From Fictibacillus fluitans (GTDB taxonomy: Bacteria; Bacillota; Bacilli; Bacillales; Fictibacillaceae): DNA of 64,000 nucleotides. The first letter of the stretch is position 1. Every line of letters starts with the position of its first letter. A program made the translations under genes and the position numbers. Below the pieces are notes generated by a model that was given only the letters and a program-made list of their open reading frames with translations, ran no database searches and was not told the DNA's origin. Positions 51,539 through 61,622 of this stretch are shown one piece after another. The stretch covers positions 248,001 to 312,000 of the forward strand of contig NZ_JAUHTR010000001.1 in NCBI RefSeq assembly GCF_030418125.1, given 5' to 3'.

Positions 51539-54500
51539 CTAATTAAGAATTAGCTGATTTCTCTTTGCTGAAGGACTTTTTTTTAAAGGTGATGATTCAA
51601 GAAAAGCATTCATAACGGCTTCCTCATGGCTTATTCCGGTGTTTTCCTGCTCTGCAATCCTTTGGATCATCTGCTTGTAATCTTTAGGAATGACTTTTAC
51701 AAACTGGGAAGCATGTTCCTCCCAGTTGCTCAGGATGATGGCTGCCTTTGAACTGAGGGTGTAATGATAATGACTCAGAACCATCTGTCTTACCTCTTCT
51801 TCTTCCTCATGTGTGGCAAAGGATTCAAATTCTACACTCTCTTTATTGCAAAGTGATAAGAAGGCTTCTTTATCGGTGGCAAGAATATAAGCCACTCCGC
51901 CTGACATGCCTGCTGCAAAGTTCTTTCCGGTTTCCCCAAGCACAACCACTTTTCCGCCTGTCATATATTCGCAACCGTGGTCTCCGATTCCTTCTGTTAC
52001 AATATTCGCACCGCTGTTTCTGACTGCAAACCGTTCACCGGCTGCCCCATTAATATAGGCTTCTCCGCTTGTTGCGCCGTAAAACGCAACATTTCCGGCA
52101 ATTACGTTTGTGTCAGATAAAAAGTCGGATTCTTTTGGTGCAGTAACGATAATTTTACCGCCTGACAGACCTTTGCCCACGTAATCGTTGGCATCTCCCG
52201 TTAAATACAGGCTCATTCCTTTAGGAATAAAAGCTCCAAAGGATTGACCGGCAGATCCGTTAAATTGAAGATTAATTGTATCTTCAGGAAGACCTTTTTC
52301 ACCATACCGCTTGGAAACTTCACTTCCGCAAATCGTTCCGGTCACACGGTTTGTGTTATTGAGGCTGTAAGACAGATAAACTCGTTCCTGATCTTCCAGC
52401 GCTTGTTCAATCGCCGGAAGGATGGTTGTAATATCAAGCGATTCGTCAATTTTATGATTCTGCGGCGTTTGGAACGTTCTTACTGAACCATCCACTGTAT
52501 GAATCAAGTTATTTAAGTTTAATTGTTTTGCTTTCCAATGCTGCTTTGTGCGTTCCCCTACCTGTAGAATATCACTGCGCCCTACCATTTCATCCATTGT
52601 TCTGAAACCCAGCTCTGCCATAATCTCGCGGACTTCCTGTGCAACAAAGCGCATGAAGTTAACCACATGATCCGGATCTCCCATAAACTTTTTACGCAGT
52701 TCAGGGTTTTGTGTAGCGACACCTACCGGACACGTGTCCAAGTGACAGGCGCGCATCATGACACAGCCCAGAACCACAAGCGGTGCAGTTGCAAAACCGT
52801 ACTCTTCAGCGCCAAGCAAAGCGGCAAGAACCACATCTTTACCTGTCATCAGCTTTCCGTCGGTTTCCAAAACAACCCGGTCACGCAATCCGTTCAGCAT
52901 TAATGTCTGATGAGCTTCAGCAAGCCCGAGCTCCCATGGCAGTCCGGTATGCTTGATACTGGTTTTAGGTGAAGCGCCGGTTCCTCCGTCATATCCGCTG
53001 ATCACAATAACATCAGCAGCACCTTTGGCCACACCGGCAGCGATTGTGCCAACGCCCGCTTTGGCCACCAATTTGACAGAAATGCGCGCGTCACGGTTTG
53101 AGTTCTTTAAATCATGGATCAATTGCGCCAAATCCTCAATGGAATAAATATCATGGTGAGGTGGCGGTGAGATTAGTCCAACACCAGGAGTTGACCCACG
53201 CACATCAGCCACCCAAGGATATACCTTGTTGCCCGGAAGCTGGCCGCCTTCTCCAGGTTTTGCTCCTTGTGCCATTTTAATTTGCAATTCATCAGCATTT
53301 ACAAGGTAATGGCTTTTAACTCCGAAGCGTCCAGAAGCGATCTGCTTGATGGCACTGCGGCGGAAATCGCCATTTTCATCCGGGATATAACGCAATGCGT
53401 CTTCGCCGCCTTCTCCGCTGTTGCTTTTGCCGCCTAAACGGTTCATGGCAATCGCCAGTGCTTCATGAGCTTCACCGCTCAATGAACCAAAAGACATGGC
53501 CCCTGTTTTAAACCTCTTGACAATTTCCTCCACCGACTCGACTTCTTCAATCGGAATCGACTGGCCGGAAGGAAACGAAAAGAGATTGCGCAAGAAATTC
53601 AGTCGCTCTTCGTTTGCAGCATCGGTATATTGTTTAAACAAATCGTAATCATTTCTTCGGCAAGCCCACTGAAGTGTATGGATTGTTTTCGGGTTAAAGG
53701 CGTGATGCTCACCTGATTTCCTCCATTGAAATTCACTTCCGGAATCCAGCGCCTCAGCTTCCCTCTTATTGTAGGCTTCACTATGGCGCTGTAATGCTTC
53801 CTGAGCAATGGTCGGCAAATTAATGCCATCGATTTGTGAAGCTGTACCGGTAAAGTAGCGGTCAATTACAGATTCGCCGATTCCCACCGCTTCAAAAATT
53901 TGCGCGCCACGGTAACTTTGGATCGTCGAGATTCCCATTTTGGACATAACTTTCACCACGCCGTCTGTAACACCCTTAATATATTTCTTCACGGCGGCAT
54001 CATAGGACATTTCAAGATGTCCATCAAGAATAGCCTGCTGGTATGTCGCGTAGGCTAGGTATGGATGAATGGCATCTGCTCCATAACCGATAAGAGCGGC
54101 ATAATGGTGAACTTCCCGCGTTTCTCCTGAATCAACAATCAAGCTTACTTTTGTACGCAGCCCTGCACGCACAAGATGATGGTGAAGGCCGCTTGTAGCG
54201 AGCAATACAGGCATCGGTGTTAGTTTTTCATCCATTCCCCGGTCTGTAAGAATGAGGAGAGTATGACCTTCTTCAATTGCTTTCTCTGCTTCGTTAAATA
54301 AAGCATTTAATGCTGATTCCAAATCTTCAGAAAATAAAGTGTGAAGTGTTTTGCTTTTGAATTCAGGCAATAAATTTTGTTGCAGCAATTCGAGTGTGCT
54401 GCCTGGTAAAATAGGCGTATCAAGCTGGATGCGGCGGCAATTCGACGCTTCCGTTTGAAGGAGGTTGCCTTCTGCTCCCAAGTAACTGACCGTCGATGTA

Positions 54501-56101
54501 ACTACCTGTTCACGTAAGGAATCAATCGGCGGGTTGGTTACTTGTGCAAATAATTGTTTAAAATAGTTGAATAATGATTGGGAACGATCAGATAAAACTG
54601 CTAATGGAGTATCATTCCCCATGGATCCGACAGGATCTTTTCCTTCATTTATAATAGGAATCAAATATTTTTGAACATCTTCATATGTGTACCCGAACGC
54701 TTTTTGGCGGAGGATAAGGTTATCCACCCTGTCAGGTGCTTCCGGCTGCCCTTCGTCATCAAGACGGATCATACCCTCATCGAGCCATTTGCGGTAAGGG
54801 TTAGCCATGGAAAGCTCAGTTTTGATTTCCTTATCAGAAACAATTCTGCCCTTCTCCAAATCAATCAGGAGCATTTTCCCCGGACTAAGACGATCTTTGT
54901 ATAAAACATTTTCCGGCTCTACATCAATTACCCCGACTTCTGAGGAAAAGATGATATAGTCGTCCTTTGTCACATAATAACGCGCCGGGCGGAGCCCGTT
55001 ACGATCGAGAATCGCTCCAATCTGACGTCCGTTGGTAAAGGAAATGGCCGTAGGCCCATCCCAAGGCTCCATTAACGTACTGTGGTATTCATAAAAAGCT
55101 TTCTTTTCCTCTGTCATATGCGGATTATTCTCAGACCAAGGTTCCGGAATAAGCATCATTGCTGCATGAGCCAGCTCCCTGCCTGCCAGAACAAAAAACT
55201 CCAGAGCATTATCGAGTACAGCTGAATCGCTGCCTTCAGTATCGAGAATCGGAAGAAGTTTTGGCAAGTCATCGCCAAATGCTTCTGTAGCAAATTGCTG
55301 TTCCCTGGCCTTCATCCAATTGATATTGCCGCGCAATGTATTTATTTCTCCATTATGAATCAAGTACCGGTTTGGATGTGCGCGCTCCCAGCTAGGAAAT
55401 GTATTTGTACTAAAGCGGGAATGGACTAAAGCAAAAGCCGATACAAAAGCATCATCCTGAAGGTCCACATAGAAAGTATCCACTTGTTCCGGTGTCAGCA
55501 GCCCTTTGTATACAATGGTTTCAGATGAAAGACTTGTAAAATAAAAACGCAGTTCTTTTTCCTTGCCCCAGTTTTCCGCTTGTTTACGGATCAAGTATAA
55601 TTTACGTTCAAAAGGCAAACCGCTTTTCACATCATCAGAAGCCTGAATAAACACTTGATGAATGGATGGACAGCTTTCCTGAGCCAGTATTCCGATTTTT
55701 TCGTCAATTACAGGTACACTTCTCCATCCCAATACGATTTGATCTTCCTGTTCAATCAGGCGATTGATTTTATCCTTAATGATTAGCTGTTCTTCTTCGT
55801 CCTGCGGCAGGAATATCATCCCGACTCCATAGCTACCTTTTTCGGGTAGAGAAAATCCCTTGCAGTTTTGACGGAAAAACTCGTCTGGCAGTTGAACCAT
55901 AAGACCGGCGCCGTCACCGGTAAGTGGATCACTTCCCTGTCCTCCTCGATGGTCCAGCTGGCAAAGCATGCTTAAACCTTTCTTCACGATATCATGGGTA
56001 GCTAGTCCTTTTATATGGGCGTATAAGCCAATACCGCATGCGTCATGTTCAAATTCGGGACGGTAGAGGCCCTGTCGTTTTGGTAATTGATGAAATGTCA
56101 T
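51539..56101 (-). CDS. gltB: Glutamate synthase (NADPH) large subunit
   Basis: 1520 residues from the ATG at 56101 (GGGGGAGC upstream; the frame extends 18 codons more). It converts glutamine and 2-oxoglutarate into two glutamates. A short propeptide precedes the nucleophile Cys 22 in HDACGIGLYAH, then the class II amidotransferase domain, a central domain, the FMN/synthase domain with SGYDGGTGASPKTSIKHTG (in parts near 1045) and a 3Fe-4S Cys cluster in CVMMRACHLDTCPVGVAT near 1140. The C-terminal beta-helix domain has repeating GGK(V/I) turns. In B. subtilis this is GltA. It is divergent from gltC and probably activated by GltC. Confidence 0.96.
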   Translation of the reverse strand: MTFHQLPKRQGLYRPEFEHDACGIGLYAHIKGLATHDIVKKGLSMLCQLDHRGGQGSDPLTGDGAGLMVQLPDEFFRQNCKGFSLPEKGSYGVGMIFLPQDEEEQLIIKDKINRLIEQEDQIVLGWRSVPVIDEKIGILAQESCPSIHQVFIQASDDVKSGLPFERKLYLIRKQAENWGKEKELRFYFTSLSSETIVYKGLLTPEQVDTFYVDLQDDAFVSAFALVHSRFSTNTFPSWERAHPNRYLIHNGEINTLRGNINWMKAREQQFATEAFGDDLPKLLPILDTEGSDSAVLDNALEFFVLAGRELAHAAMMLIPEPWSENNPHMTEEKKAFYEYHSTLMEPWDGPTAISFTNGRQIGAILDRNGLRPARYYVTKDDYIIFSSEVGVIDVEPENVLYKDRLSPGKMLLIDLEKGRIVSDKEIKTELSMANPYRKWLDEGMIRLDDEGQPEAPDRVDNLILRQKAFGYTYEDVQKYLIPIINEGKDPVGSMGNDTPLAVLSDRSQSLFNYFKQLFAQVTNPPIDSLREQVVTSTVSYLGAEGNLLQTEASNCRRIQLDTPILPGSTLELLQQNLLPEFKSKTLHTLFSEDLESALNALFNEAEKAIEEGHTLLILTDRGMDEKLTPMPVLLATSGLHHHLVRAGLRTKVSLIVDSGETREVHHYAALIGYGADAIHPYLAYATYQQAILDGHLEMSYDAAVKKYIKGVTDGVVKVMSKMGISTIQSYRGAQIFEAVGIGESVIDRYFTGTASQIDGINLPTIAQEALQRHSEAYNKREAEALDSGSEFQWRKSGEHHAFNPKTIHTLQWACRRNDYDLFKQYTDAANEERLNFLRNLFSFPSGQSIPIEEVESVEEIVKRFKTGAMSFGSLSGEAHEALAIAMNRLGGKSNSGEGGEDALRYIPDENGDFRRSAIKQIASGRFGVKSHYLVNADELQIKMAQGAKPGEGGQLPGNKVYPWVADVRGSTPGVGLISPPPHHDIYSIEDLAQLIHDLKNSNRDARISVKLVAKAGVGTIAAGVAKGAADVIVISGYDGGTGASPKTSIKHTGLPWELGLAEAHQTLMLNGLRDRVVLETDGKLMTGKDVVLAALLGAEEYGFATAPLVVLGCVMMRACHLDTCPVGVATQNPELRKKFMGDPDHVVNFMRFVAQEVREIMAELGFRTMDEMVGRSDILQVGERTKQHWKAKQLNLNNLIHTVDGSVRTFQTPQNHKIDESLDITTILPAIEQALEDQERVYLSYSLNNTNRVTGTICGSEVSKRYGEKGLPEDTINLQFNGSAGQSFGAFIPKGMSLYLTGDANDYVGKGLSGGKIIVTAPKESDFLSDTNVIAGNVAFYGATSGEAYINGAAGERFAVRNSGANIVTEGIGDHGCEYMTGGKVVVLGETGKNFAAGMSGGVAYILATDKEAFLSLCNKESVEFESFATHEEEEEVRQMVLSHYHYTLSSKAAIILSNWEEHASQFVKVIPKDYKQMIQRIAEQENTGISHEEAVMNAFLESSPLKKSPSAKRNQLILN

Positions 56102-56184
56102 TGTTCGCTCCCCCGTTTCAGTTGTCTTTTTTATAGTGTAGGTTTTATAATTCATCCAAACAATATATAATTTAGATAAGATTG

Positions 56185-56199
56185 ATCTAATTTTGAGAA
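56185..56199. promoter_or_regulatory. GltC box in the gltB-gltC intergenic region
   Basis: ATCTAATTTTGAGAA differs from the B. subtilis GltC Box I (ATCTCATTTTGAGAT) at two positions, and lies between the divergent starts. GltC binding here would activate gltBD and repress gltC. Confidence 0.7.
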
Positions 56200-56230
56200 T
56201 AATACGAAATTATTACTGGAGGGTTGACAA

Positions 56231-57133
56231 ATGGAGCTGCGCCAATTGCAGTATTTTATAGAGGTGGCAGAACGTGAACATGTATCTGAGGCTGCACAGC
56301 ATTTACATGTTGCACAGTCTGCCGTCAGCAGGCAGATTGCCAACCTCGAGGCAGAATTAAATGTAGAATTGTTTGAGAGAGAAGGAAGGAATGTTAAATT
56401 AACCCCTGTTGGAAAACTTTTTTTAACTCACGCTGCAACTGCGCTTAAGGCCATCGACTATGCAAAAAAGCAGATTGATGAATATTTGGATCCTGAACGC
56501 GGCACCATAAAAATTGGATTCCCCACCAGTTTGGCAAGCCACTTGCTCCCGACGATTATTTCGGCATTTAAAGAAGAACATCCAAACATTGCGTTTCATT
56601 TGAGGCAAGGATCATACCATTTTTTAATAGACGCTGTAAAAAAGGGAGACATTGACCTGGCTTTTTTGGGTCCGGTTCCAGCTAATCAAACCGATGTGGA
56701 AGGGCATATCCTGTTCACGGAAAGAATTTCAGCCCTTTTGCAGGCTGATCACCCTCTTGCTGATAAAAGGAGCCTAATGCTCAGTGATTTAAGAAACGAT
56801 TCATTTGTCCTATTTCCGAAAGGATATGTGCTGCAAGAGGTGGTTGTTAATGCCTGCAAAGAGGCGGGCTTCACTCCGAAAATATCTTCCGAAGGTGAAG
56901 ACATGGATGCAATCAAAGGCTTAGTAACCGCCGGAATAGGTGTTACTCTTTTACCCGATAGTTCATTTTATGAAACAACTCCCCGGTACACCGTCAAAAA
57001 GCCGATCGAATTCCCCATTGTGCAGCGCACGGTAGGACTAATTAAGCCGAAAAGGCGGGAACTGGCGCCGGCTGAAAATGTATTCTATGATTTTGTTATT
57101 GATTTCTTCTCAAAACTTGAGCAATATCAATAA
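56231..57133 (+). CDS. gltC: LysR-family activator of glutamate synthase, GltC
   Basis: 300 residues. The N-terminal winged HTH begins MELRQLQYFIEVAEREHVSE and has AAQHLHVAQSAVSRQIANLE (20-39), the LysR recognition helix. An effector domain (about 90-290) follows. Divergent orientation to the glutamate synthase operon with a GltC box in between makes the assignment firm. In B. subtilis GltC senses 2-oxoglutarate/glutamate and interacts with RocG; rocG is not in this window. GGAGGG lies eight bases upstream. Confidence 0.93.
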   Translation: MELRQLQYFIEVAEREHVSEAAQHLHVAQSAVSRQIANLEAELNVELFEREGRNVKLTPVGKLFLTHAATALKAIDYAKKQIDEYLDPERGTIKIGFPTSLASHLLPTIISAFKEEHPNIAFHLRQGSYHFLIDAVKKGDIDLAFLGPVPANQTDVEGHILFTERISALLQADHPLADKRSLMLSDLRNDSFVLFPKGYVLQEVVVNACKEAGFTPKISSEGEDMDAIKGLVTAGIGVTLLPDSSFYETTPRYTVKKPIEFPIVQRTVGLIKPKRRELAPAENVFYDFVIDFFSKLEQYQ

Positions 57134-57184
57134 AAAAGCCTTGAAAAAGCACCGGGCACCATGCTTTTTCAAGGCTTTTTATTA
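57131..57184. terminator. Long bidirectional terminator after gltC
   Basis: AAAAAGCCTTGAAAAAGCA pairs with TGCTTTTTCAAGGCTTTTT over 19 base pairs. It also ends the small gene on the opposite strand. Confidence 0.9.
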
Positions 57185-57191
57185 TGTGGAA

Positions 57192-57296
57192 TCAGGAAGC
57201 AGCTCTTTGTTCTTTTTGAAGCAAAGCAACAGCGTACAAAAGCAGATACCTCTCACGGGGAGTGAGCCGAAGCCAGTCTTTTACTTTGTACTTCAT
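57192..57296 (-). CDS. Unrecognised 34-residue protein
   Basis: A short ORF starting MKYKVKDWLRLTPRERY with a near-perfect AAAAGGAGG seven bases before the ATG. It has a basic amphipathic N-half and a hydrophobic middle (LLLYAVALL). It ends right before the bidirectional terminator that it shares with gltC, so a transcription unit is complete. I know no family. The composition could suit a membrane-associated miniprotein. Confidence 0.55.
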   Translation of the reverse strand: MKYKVKDWLRLTPRERYLLLYAVALLQKEQRAAS

Positions 57297-57537
57297 GTCA
57301 GTTCCTCCTTTTATTTTCCTGACTTTCCTATGAATCATCTATAATTTTACCCTTATTTTTTGAGCGTATCTTTATATTACCACCTCCTAAAATTAGCAAA
57401 CATAACTAACACATTTACTTTTCTCTTTTGTTCTCTTAAAATCAACAAAAAAATCTCTGATTCTGATTGTCCATTATTAAAAGATAGGTAGTATGCACCA
57501 TTTCCCTTCTCATTTTGTCGAAAAATGGCGAAGGAAA
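57297..57537. other. AT-rich gap between the 34-residue ORF and yrhD
   Basis: On the minus strand an AGGAGGTGG motif near 57390 is not followed by a usable start codon: the GTG within it meets a stop two codons later. No other feature is visible. Confidence 0.4.
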
Positions 57538-57573
57538 AACAAAAAAACTCTCCATTATTATGGAGAGCTTTCT
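57538..57573 (-). terminator. Terminator of the formate dehydrogenase-yrhD operon
   Basis: On the minus strand AAAGCTCTCCAT pairs with ATGGAGAGTTT, followed by a T-rich tract. Confidence 0.8.
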
Positions 57574-57595
57574 TCTTATTTCATTAGCCAAAGGT

Positions 57596-58135
57596 TTAAC
57601 CCAGGTTTTTCCCTGTATCACTTCTTTGAACACTAAATTCTTCTGTTTGTCGTTCTTTTGCCTCGGTTTCTTCGCCCATTCCCTTTAAAAAGGACATCAA
57701 TAGAGTAATCGCCCGATTGATCTCAGGATCCTTCAGCGCACGAACCAGGCTGAAATAACTTGTCTTCTCTTCCGTATCGTTCATCTCTGCCACCCTGGCG
57801 ACTCCGGCATTCACCTTGAGAAGCAGCGGTTCTATTTGTTTAACATTCAGCGTTCCCAGCACCCCTGTCAATAACAGGAGATTTTTAAGTGTATTTGATG
57901 TCTCTGGAGTATCCGCCGTTTTGACCAGTATATTCAGCACTTTGTCACCCTGGCCGAAGAGTCCGTTTAAAAGAGGAAGAACCCCCCGTTCATGCATGTG
58001 ATTCAAAACACTTAGCGATTCGAGCAGAGCATCTTTATTTTGAATGAGGGCATCCTCTACTTCCCTTAAATCCTTATTGCGCAATTCTTCTTCAGTGAAC
58101 TCCTGCCGATAGATGGTTTTTGTCGCTTTGGCCAT
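57596..58135 (-). CDS. yrhD: DUF1641 protein, YrhD/YjgD-like formate dehydrogenase partner
   Basis: 179 residues, helical. The middle part (LHMHERGVLPLLNGLFGQGDKVLNILVKTA, in fact NHMHERGVLPLLNGLF near 45-60) and the DPEINRAITLLMSFLKGMG block near 133-151 are the DUF1641 signature. It starts one base after the fdhA stop with an AAAAAGGAGATG site overlapping the fdhA end. B. subtilis has the same order yrhE-yrhD and yjgC-yjgD. A role in assembly or electron transfer of the formate dehydrogenase is inferred from context. Confidence 0.88.
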   Translation of the reverse strand: MAKATKTIYRQEFTEEELRNKDLREVEDALIQNKDALLESLSVLNHMHERGVLPLLNGLFGQGDKVLNILVKTADTPETSNTLKNLLLLTGVLGTLNVKQIEPLLLKVNAGVARVAEMNDTEEKTSYFSLVRALKDPEINRAITLLMSFLKGMGEETEAKERQTEEFSVQRSDTGKNLG

Positions 58136-58136
58136 C

Positions 58137-61082
58137 TTATTTCATCTCCTTTTTCACGAGATCTCCAGGGAATATATAATCTTTTCTTGCCCACTTCTTC
58201 TGAACATTAACGCCAATTTGCGGCTGTGGATTACCGTTTCTGTGATTGTTACTTGGCAATGGATCAACGCCCTCATACTGCAAGATTTCCATTTTGGCCA
58301 TGGTTTCCTTATAGGCCGGCGTATCCGTATCTTTGTCTGCATAACTGCTTGTCAGCAAGTTGATTGCTGCATCCCCGTTATCATTCATCGGCAGATAGAC
58401 TTCCTTCCCTTGTACACGGTCAGTAATATGGCATTTCACTTTTACATTGCCATACGGTGAAGTCAGACGGACAAGAGATCCATTTTTCAATCCTCTTTCA
58501 GATGCGAGCTCAGGAGATACCTCAAGGAAAACACTCGGCGTTTTTGACGTGATTCCTTTTGCTTTATAGGTTAAGTTTCCTTCATGGAAATGTTCAAGCA
58601 AACGTCCATTATTTACATGAATGTCATATTCTTCTCCAAAATGTACAGGCTTGGTCCACTGAAGCGGAAACACGATGGCTTTTCCATCAGGAAACGGGAA
58701 ATCTTCCATGAATAAGTTTGGCGTGTCTGTTCCATCTTCAGCAACTGGCCACTGAAGACTTTTAAAGCCCTCAAGGCGCTCATACGTCACGCCGGCAAAT
58801 AACGGTGTTAGCTGAGCAGCTTCTTCCATGATTTCGCTTGGATGCTGATAGTCCCAGTTGGCGCCGACAGAATTAGCAACATCCTGGATAATCTGCCAAT
58901 CCGGCTTAGAGTCCCCAAGTGGCTCGAGTACCTGATAAAGACGTTGAATTCGCCGTTCGGTGTTTGTGAAAGTTCCTTCTTTTTCAAGACTTGGGCTTGC
59001 AGGAAGTACAACATCAGCAAATTCTGCCGTTCTTGACAGGAAGATATCCTGAACAACGAAAAAGTCCAGTTTTTCAAATCCGGCATGGACATGGTTAATG
59101 TTGGAGTCAACAATTCCCATATCTTCACCTTTCAAGTACATAGCCTTGAGAGTACCGGAGTGCATGCCTTCTACCATTTCATGATTGTTCAAGCCCGGTT
59201 TCTCCGGAATTTTCACTCCCCATCCTTGTTCGAAATTTTTACGTACACGTTCTTCTTCAATGTGCTGGTATCCCGGAAGCCTGTTTGGCATGCTGCCAAA
59301 ATCACTTGCCCCCTGCACATTATTATGTCCGCGAAGCGGATAGGTACCTGCTCCGGGTTTTCCGTAATTTCCAGTAATCAGCATCAGATTTGAAATGGCC
59401 GTGCTTGTATCACTTCCCCCGCTATGCTGAGTGACACCCATGGCCCACAGGACACAAACGGTTTTCGCTTCATGAATCATTTCCGCGATGCGAATAAGCT
59501 CTTCTTTGGAAAGACCCGTTTCCTGTTCGGCGAATTCCAAAGTAAACGGAGCGAGGCTTTCTACGTAATTGCCGAAGCCATTCACCCGGTTCTGAATAAA
59601 CTCTTCATCTGCCCAGCCCTGATCGATAATATATTTAGCAACAGCCGAAATCCAGACGAGATCGGACCCTGGTGCTGGCCGAACAAAAAGATCTGCTCTC
59701 TGTGCCATTTCATGCTTGCGCAAATCCGCCACGATCAGCTTCTGCCCTCTAAGTTTTTGTGCACGCTTGATTCTTGTAGCAAGTACCGGATGTGATTCCG
59801 CTGTATTTGTACCGACCCCAATGACCAAATCCGAGTTTTGAATATCCTTGATGCCGCCGGAATCTCCTCCATGGCCTACCGTTCTAAAAAGGCCAAGCGT
59901 AGCCGGGGTCTGACAGTATCTTGAACAGTTGTCAATATTGTTAGTACCAATTATACCTCTGCCGAGCTTCTGCATTAAATAGGCTTCCTCGTTGGTACAT
60001 TTGGATGAGCTGATAAATCCGAATGCGTCAGGACCATAATTGTTTTTAATTTCACCAAATTTGCGGGCAATCAGCGAAAGAGCTTCATCCCATTCGGCCT
60101 CCCTGAAGGCATTTCCTTCGCGAATCAGCGGCTTTGTAAGTCGTTCTTCACTGTTAACAAATTCCCAGCCGAATTTGCCTTTTACACATGTGGAAATACC
60201 ATTCGCAGGGGCTTCGGCATGTGGTTCCACTTTAAGAATTTCACGGCCCTTCGTCCAGACTTCAAAGCTGCAGCCTACCCCGCAGTATGTGCAGACGGTT
60301 TTTGTTTTATCAATCCGTTCATCCCGCATGGCTGACTCCATGTCGGAGATCGCCAGGATGGAACCGTACCCAGTTTCAACGGCTTTTGTAATTTCAATCA
60401 TGGGACGAAGCGTATCCCTTTCAATTCCGGTCATATACCCCGCTTCACCTTCCATGCCTTTTTCCATCATGGCATTACAAGGACATACAGTTGAACAATG
60501 TCCGCAAGATACGCAGGAGGACTCGTTAATAGGTACGTCATTATCCCATATTACCCGCGGGCGTTCTCGGTCCCAGTCAATTGTCAGCGTTTCGGTAACC
60601 TGAACATCCTGGCATGCCTCCACACAGCGTCCACACAGGATGCATTGATCCGGATCGTACCGGTAATACGGATGAGATCTGTCGGCTTCATATGGTTTCT
60701 TAGGTTCAAAAGGAATGCTCTGGTGATTGACTTTCATTTCCTTGACAGTATTGTGCACTTCGCAATTTCCGTTATTATAATCACAGACGGTGCAATATAA
60801 TTCATGGTTATGTAATATCCGGTCCATACCGATTACTTGAGCTTTTCTTACCTCTTCGGAAGCCGTTTCAACAACGTCTCCATCTTTCAGGCCTGTAGAA
60901 CAAGACCGGACAAGATCGCCATTGACACTGACTATACACGTGTCACACGTTTCAATAGCTCCCAGGCTGGGATGATAGCAAACATGGGGAACTTCAAGAT
61001 CACTTGCTGTCAAATGCTGAAGTACGGATGATTTTTCTGATGCTTCTGTTTCTACACCATTCACTGTTACTCTGATTGACAT
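58137..61082 (-). CDS. fdhA: Formate dehydrogenase catalytic subunit, molybdopterin (YrhE/YjgC-like)
   Basis: 981 residues from the ATG at 61082 (a GTG three codons earlier is an alternative). It opens with a 2Fe-2S domain (Cys 35, 46, 49, 61), an extra His/Cys cluster (about 94-107) and two 4Fe-4S sets (147-157 and 190-202), like the NuoG-type N-terminus. The bis-MGD domain has CTYCGVGC near 264 and active-site [10 protein letters not shown] with Cys 390, so it is the Cys form, not selenocysteine. The C-terminal molydopterin-binding domain holds [12 protein letters not shown]. It oxidises formate to CO2. No beta or gamma subunit is present, so it is a soluble enzyme. Confidence 0.92.
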   Translation of the reverse strand: MSIRVTVNGVETEASEKSSVLQHLTASDLEVPHVCYHPSLGAIETCDTCIVSVNGDLVRSCSTGLKDGDVVETASEEVRKAQVIGMDRILHNHELYCTVCDYNNGNCEVHNTVKEMKVNHQSIPFEPKKPYEADRSHPYYRYDPDQCILCGRCVEACQDVQVTETLTIDWDRERPRVIWDNDVPINESSCVSCGHCSTVCPCNAMMEKGMEGEAGYMTGIERDTLRPMIEITKAVETGYGSILAISDMESAMRDERIDKTKTVCTYCGVGCSFEVWTKGREILKVEPHAEAPANGISTCVKGKFGWEFVNSEERLTKPLIREGNAFREAEWDEALSLIARKFGEIKNNYGPDAFGFISSSKCTNEEAYLMQKLGRGIIGTNNIDNCSRYCQTPATLGLFRTVGHGGDSGGIKDIQNSDLVIGVGTNTAESHPVLATRIKRAQKLRGQKLIVADLRKHEMAQRADLFVRPAPGSDLVWISAVAKYIIDQGWADEEFIQNRVNGFGNYVESLAPFTLEFAEQETGLSKEELIRIAEMIHEAKTVCVLWAMGVTQHSGGSDTSTAISNLMLITGNYGKPGAGTYPLRGHNNVQGASDFGSMPNRLPGYQHIEEERVRKNFEQGWGVKIPEKPGLNNHEMVEGMHSGTLKAMYLKGEDMGIVDSNINHVHAGFEKLDFFVVQDIFLSRTAEFADVVLPASPSLEKEGTFTNTERRIQRLYQVLEPLGDSKPDWQIIQDVANSVGANWDYQHPSEIMEEAAQLTPLFAGVTYERLEGFKSLQWPVAEDGTDTPNLFMEDFPFPDGKAIVFPLQWTKPVHFGEEYDIHVNNGRLLEHFHEGNLTYKAKGITSKTPSVFLEVSPELASERGLKNGSLVRLTSPYGNVKVKCHITDRVQGKEVYLPMNDNGDAAINLLTSSYADKDTDTPAYKETMAKMEILQYEGVDPLPSNNHRNGNPQPQIGVNVQKKWARKDYIFPGDLVKKEMK

Positions 61083-61162
61083 ATACTTCACCGCTTTTCA
61101 TTAATTTAATCCTCTCTCAAACTCATTCCCTAACCTTTTATCTTTAAACGTATAAATGTGCA

Positions 61163-61199
61163 TTAAAAAAGCAGGCAGCCCTTATAGGGCATACCTGCT
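61163..61199 (-). terminator. Terminator of the rsbR-rsbS-like operon
   Basis: On the minus strand GCAGGTATGCCC pairs with GGGCTGCCTGC, followed by TTTTTT. It separates the stressosome pair from fdhA. Confidence 0.8.
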
Positions 61200-61214
61200 G
61201 ATCGCCTGTGTCAT

Positions 61215-61580
61215 TCAGTTTGGAAAACGGCCGTTTTCCGAATTTAACGCTTCAAGACCTTTTGCAAAGTCCACAGCAGTGGAAATGTTTTTCATCGAGA
61301 TTCCCATTTCATTCAAAGTAATGGCGACAGAAGGCTGAACACCTGTCAGTACCACCTTCGCCCCCATTAAATCGGACATTCTCACCATGTCCCCAATTAC
61401 TTTGGCTATAAAGGAATCTACCAAATCCACAAGCGATAAATCAACCACTACCCCGGTAGCGTTTGTTGCCTGAATTTTGTTAAGCAAATCCTCCTGCAAA
61501 CCAAGAGCTGATTGGTCATCCAATTCCTCTTGTATGGATATAAGCAATGATTGATTGACTTTTAAAATAGGAATACTCAT
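61215..61580 (-). CDS. rsbS: RsbS-like STAS-domain protein
   Basis: 121 residues, a single STAS domain. It follows B. subtilis RsbS closely: [20 protein letters not shown] at 3-22, [21 protein letters not shown] at 44-64 and [17 protein letters not shown] at 73-89. Ser 56 in VDSFIAK corresponds to the Ser phosphorylated by the kinase RsbT. RsbS forms the stressosome core with RsbR. The gene for RsbT, which normally follows, is missing: the next gene is fdhA after a terminator. It follows the RsbR-like gene by 42 bases. Confidence 0.9.
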   Translation of the reverse strand: MSIPILKVNQSLLISIQEELDDQSALGLQEDLLNKIQATNATGVVVDLSLVDLVDSFIAKVIGDMVRMSDLMGAKVVLTGVQPSVAITLNEMGISMKNISTAVDFAKGLEALNSENGRFPN

Positions 61581-61622
61581 CAGAAAAACCTCCCTGCGTA
61601 ATAAACTGCTTTTTTTTAATAA

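Noticed and set aside
57380-57400. AGGAGGTGG motif on the minus strand as a gene start
   Set aside because: Only a GTG with a stop codon two codons later follows; no ORF.
58137-61082. Selenocysteine formate dehydrogenase
   Set aside because: The active-site position is a normal Cys codon ([10 protein letters not shown]), with no in-frame TGA.
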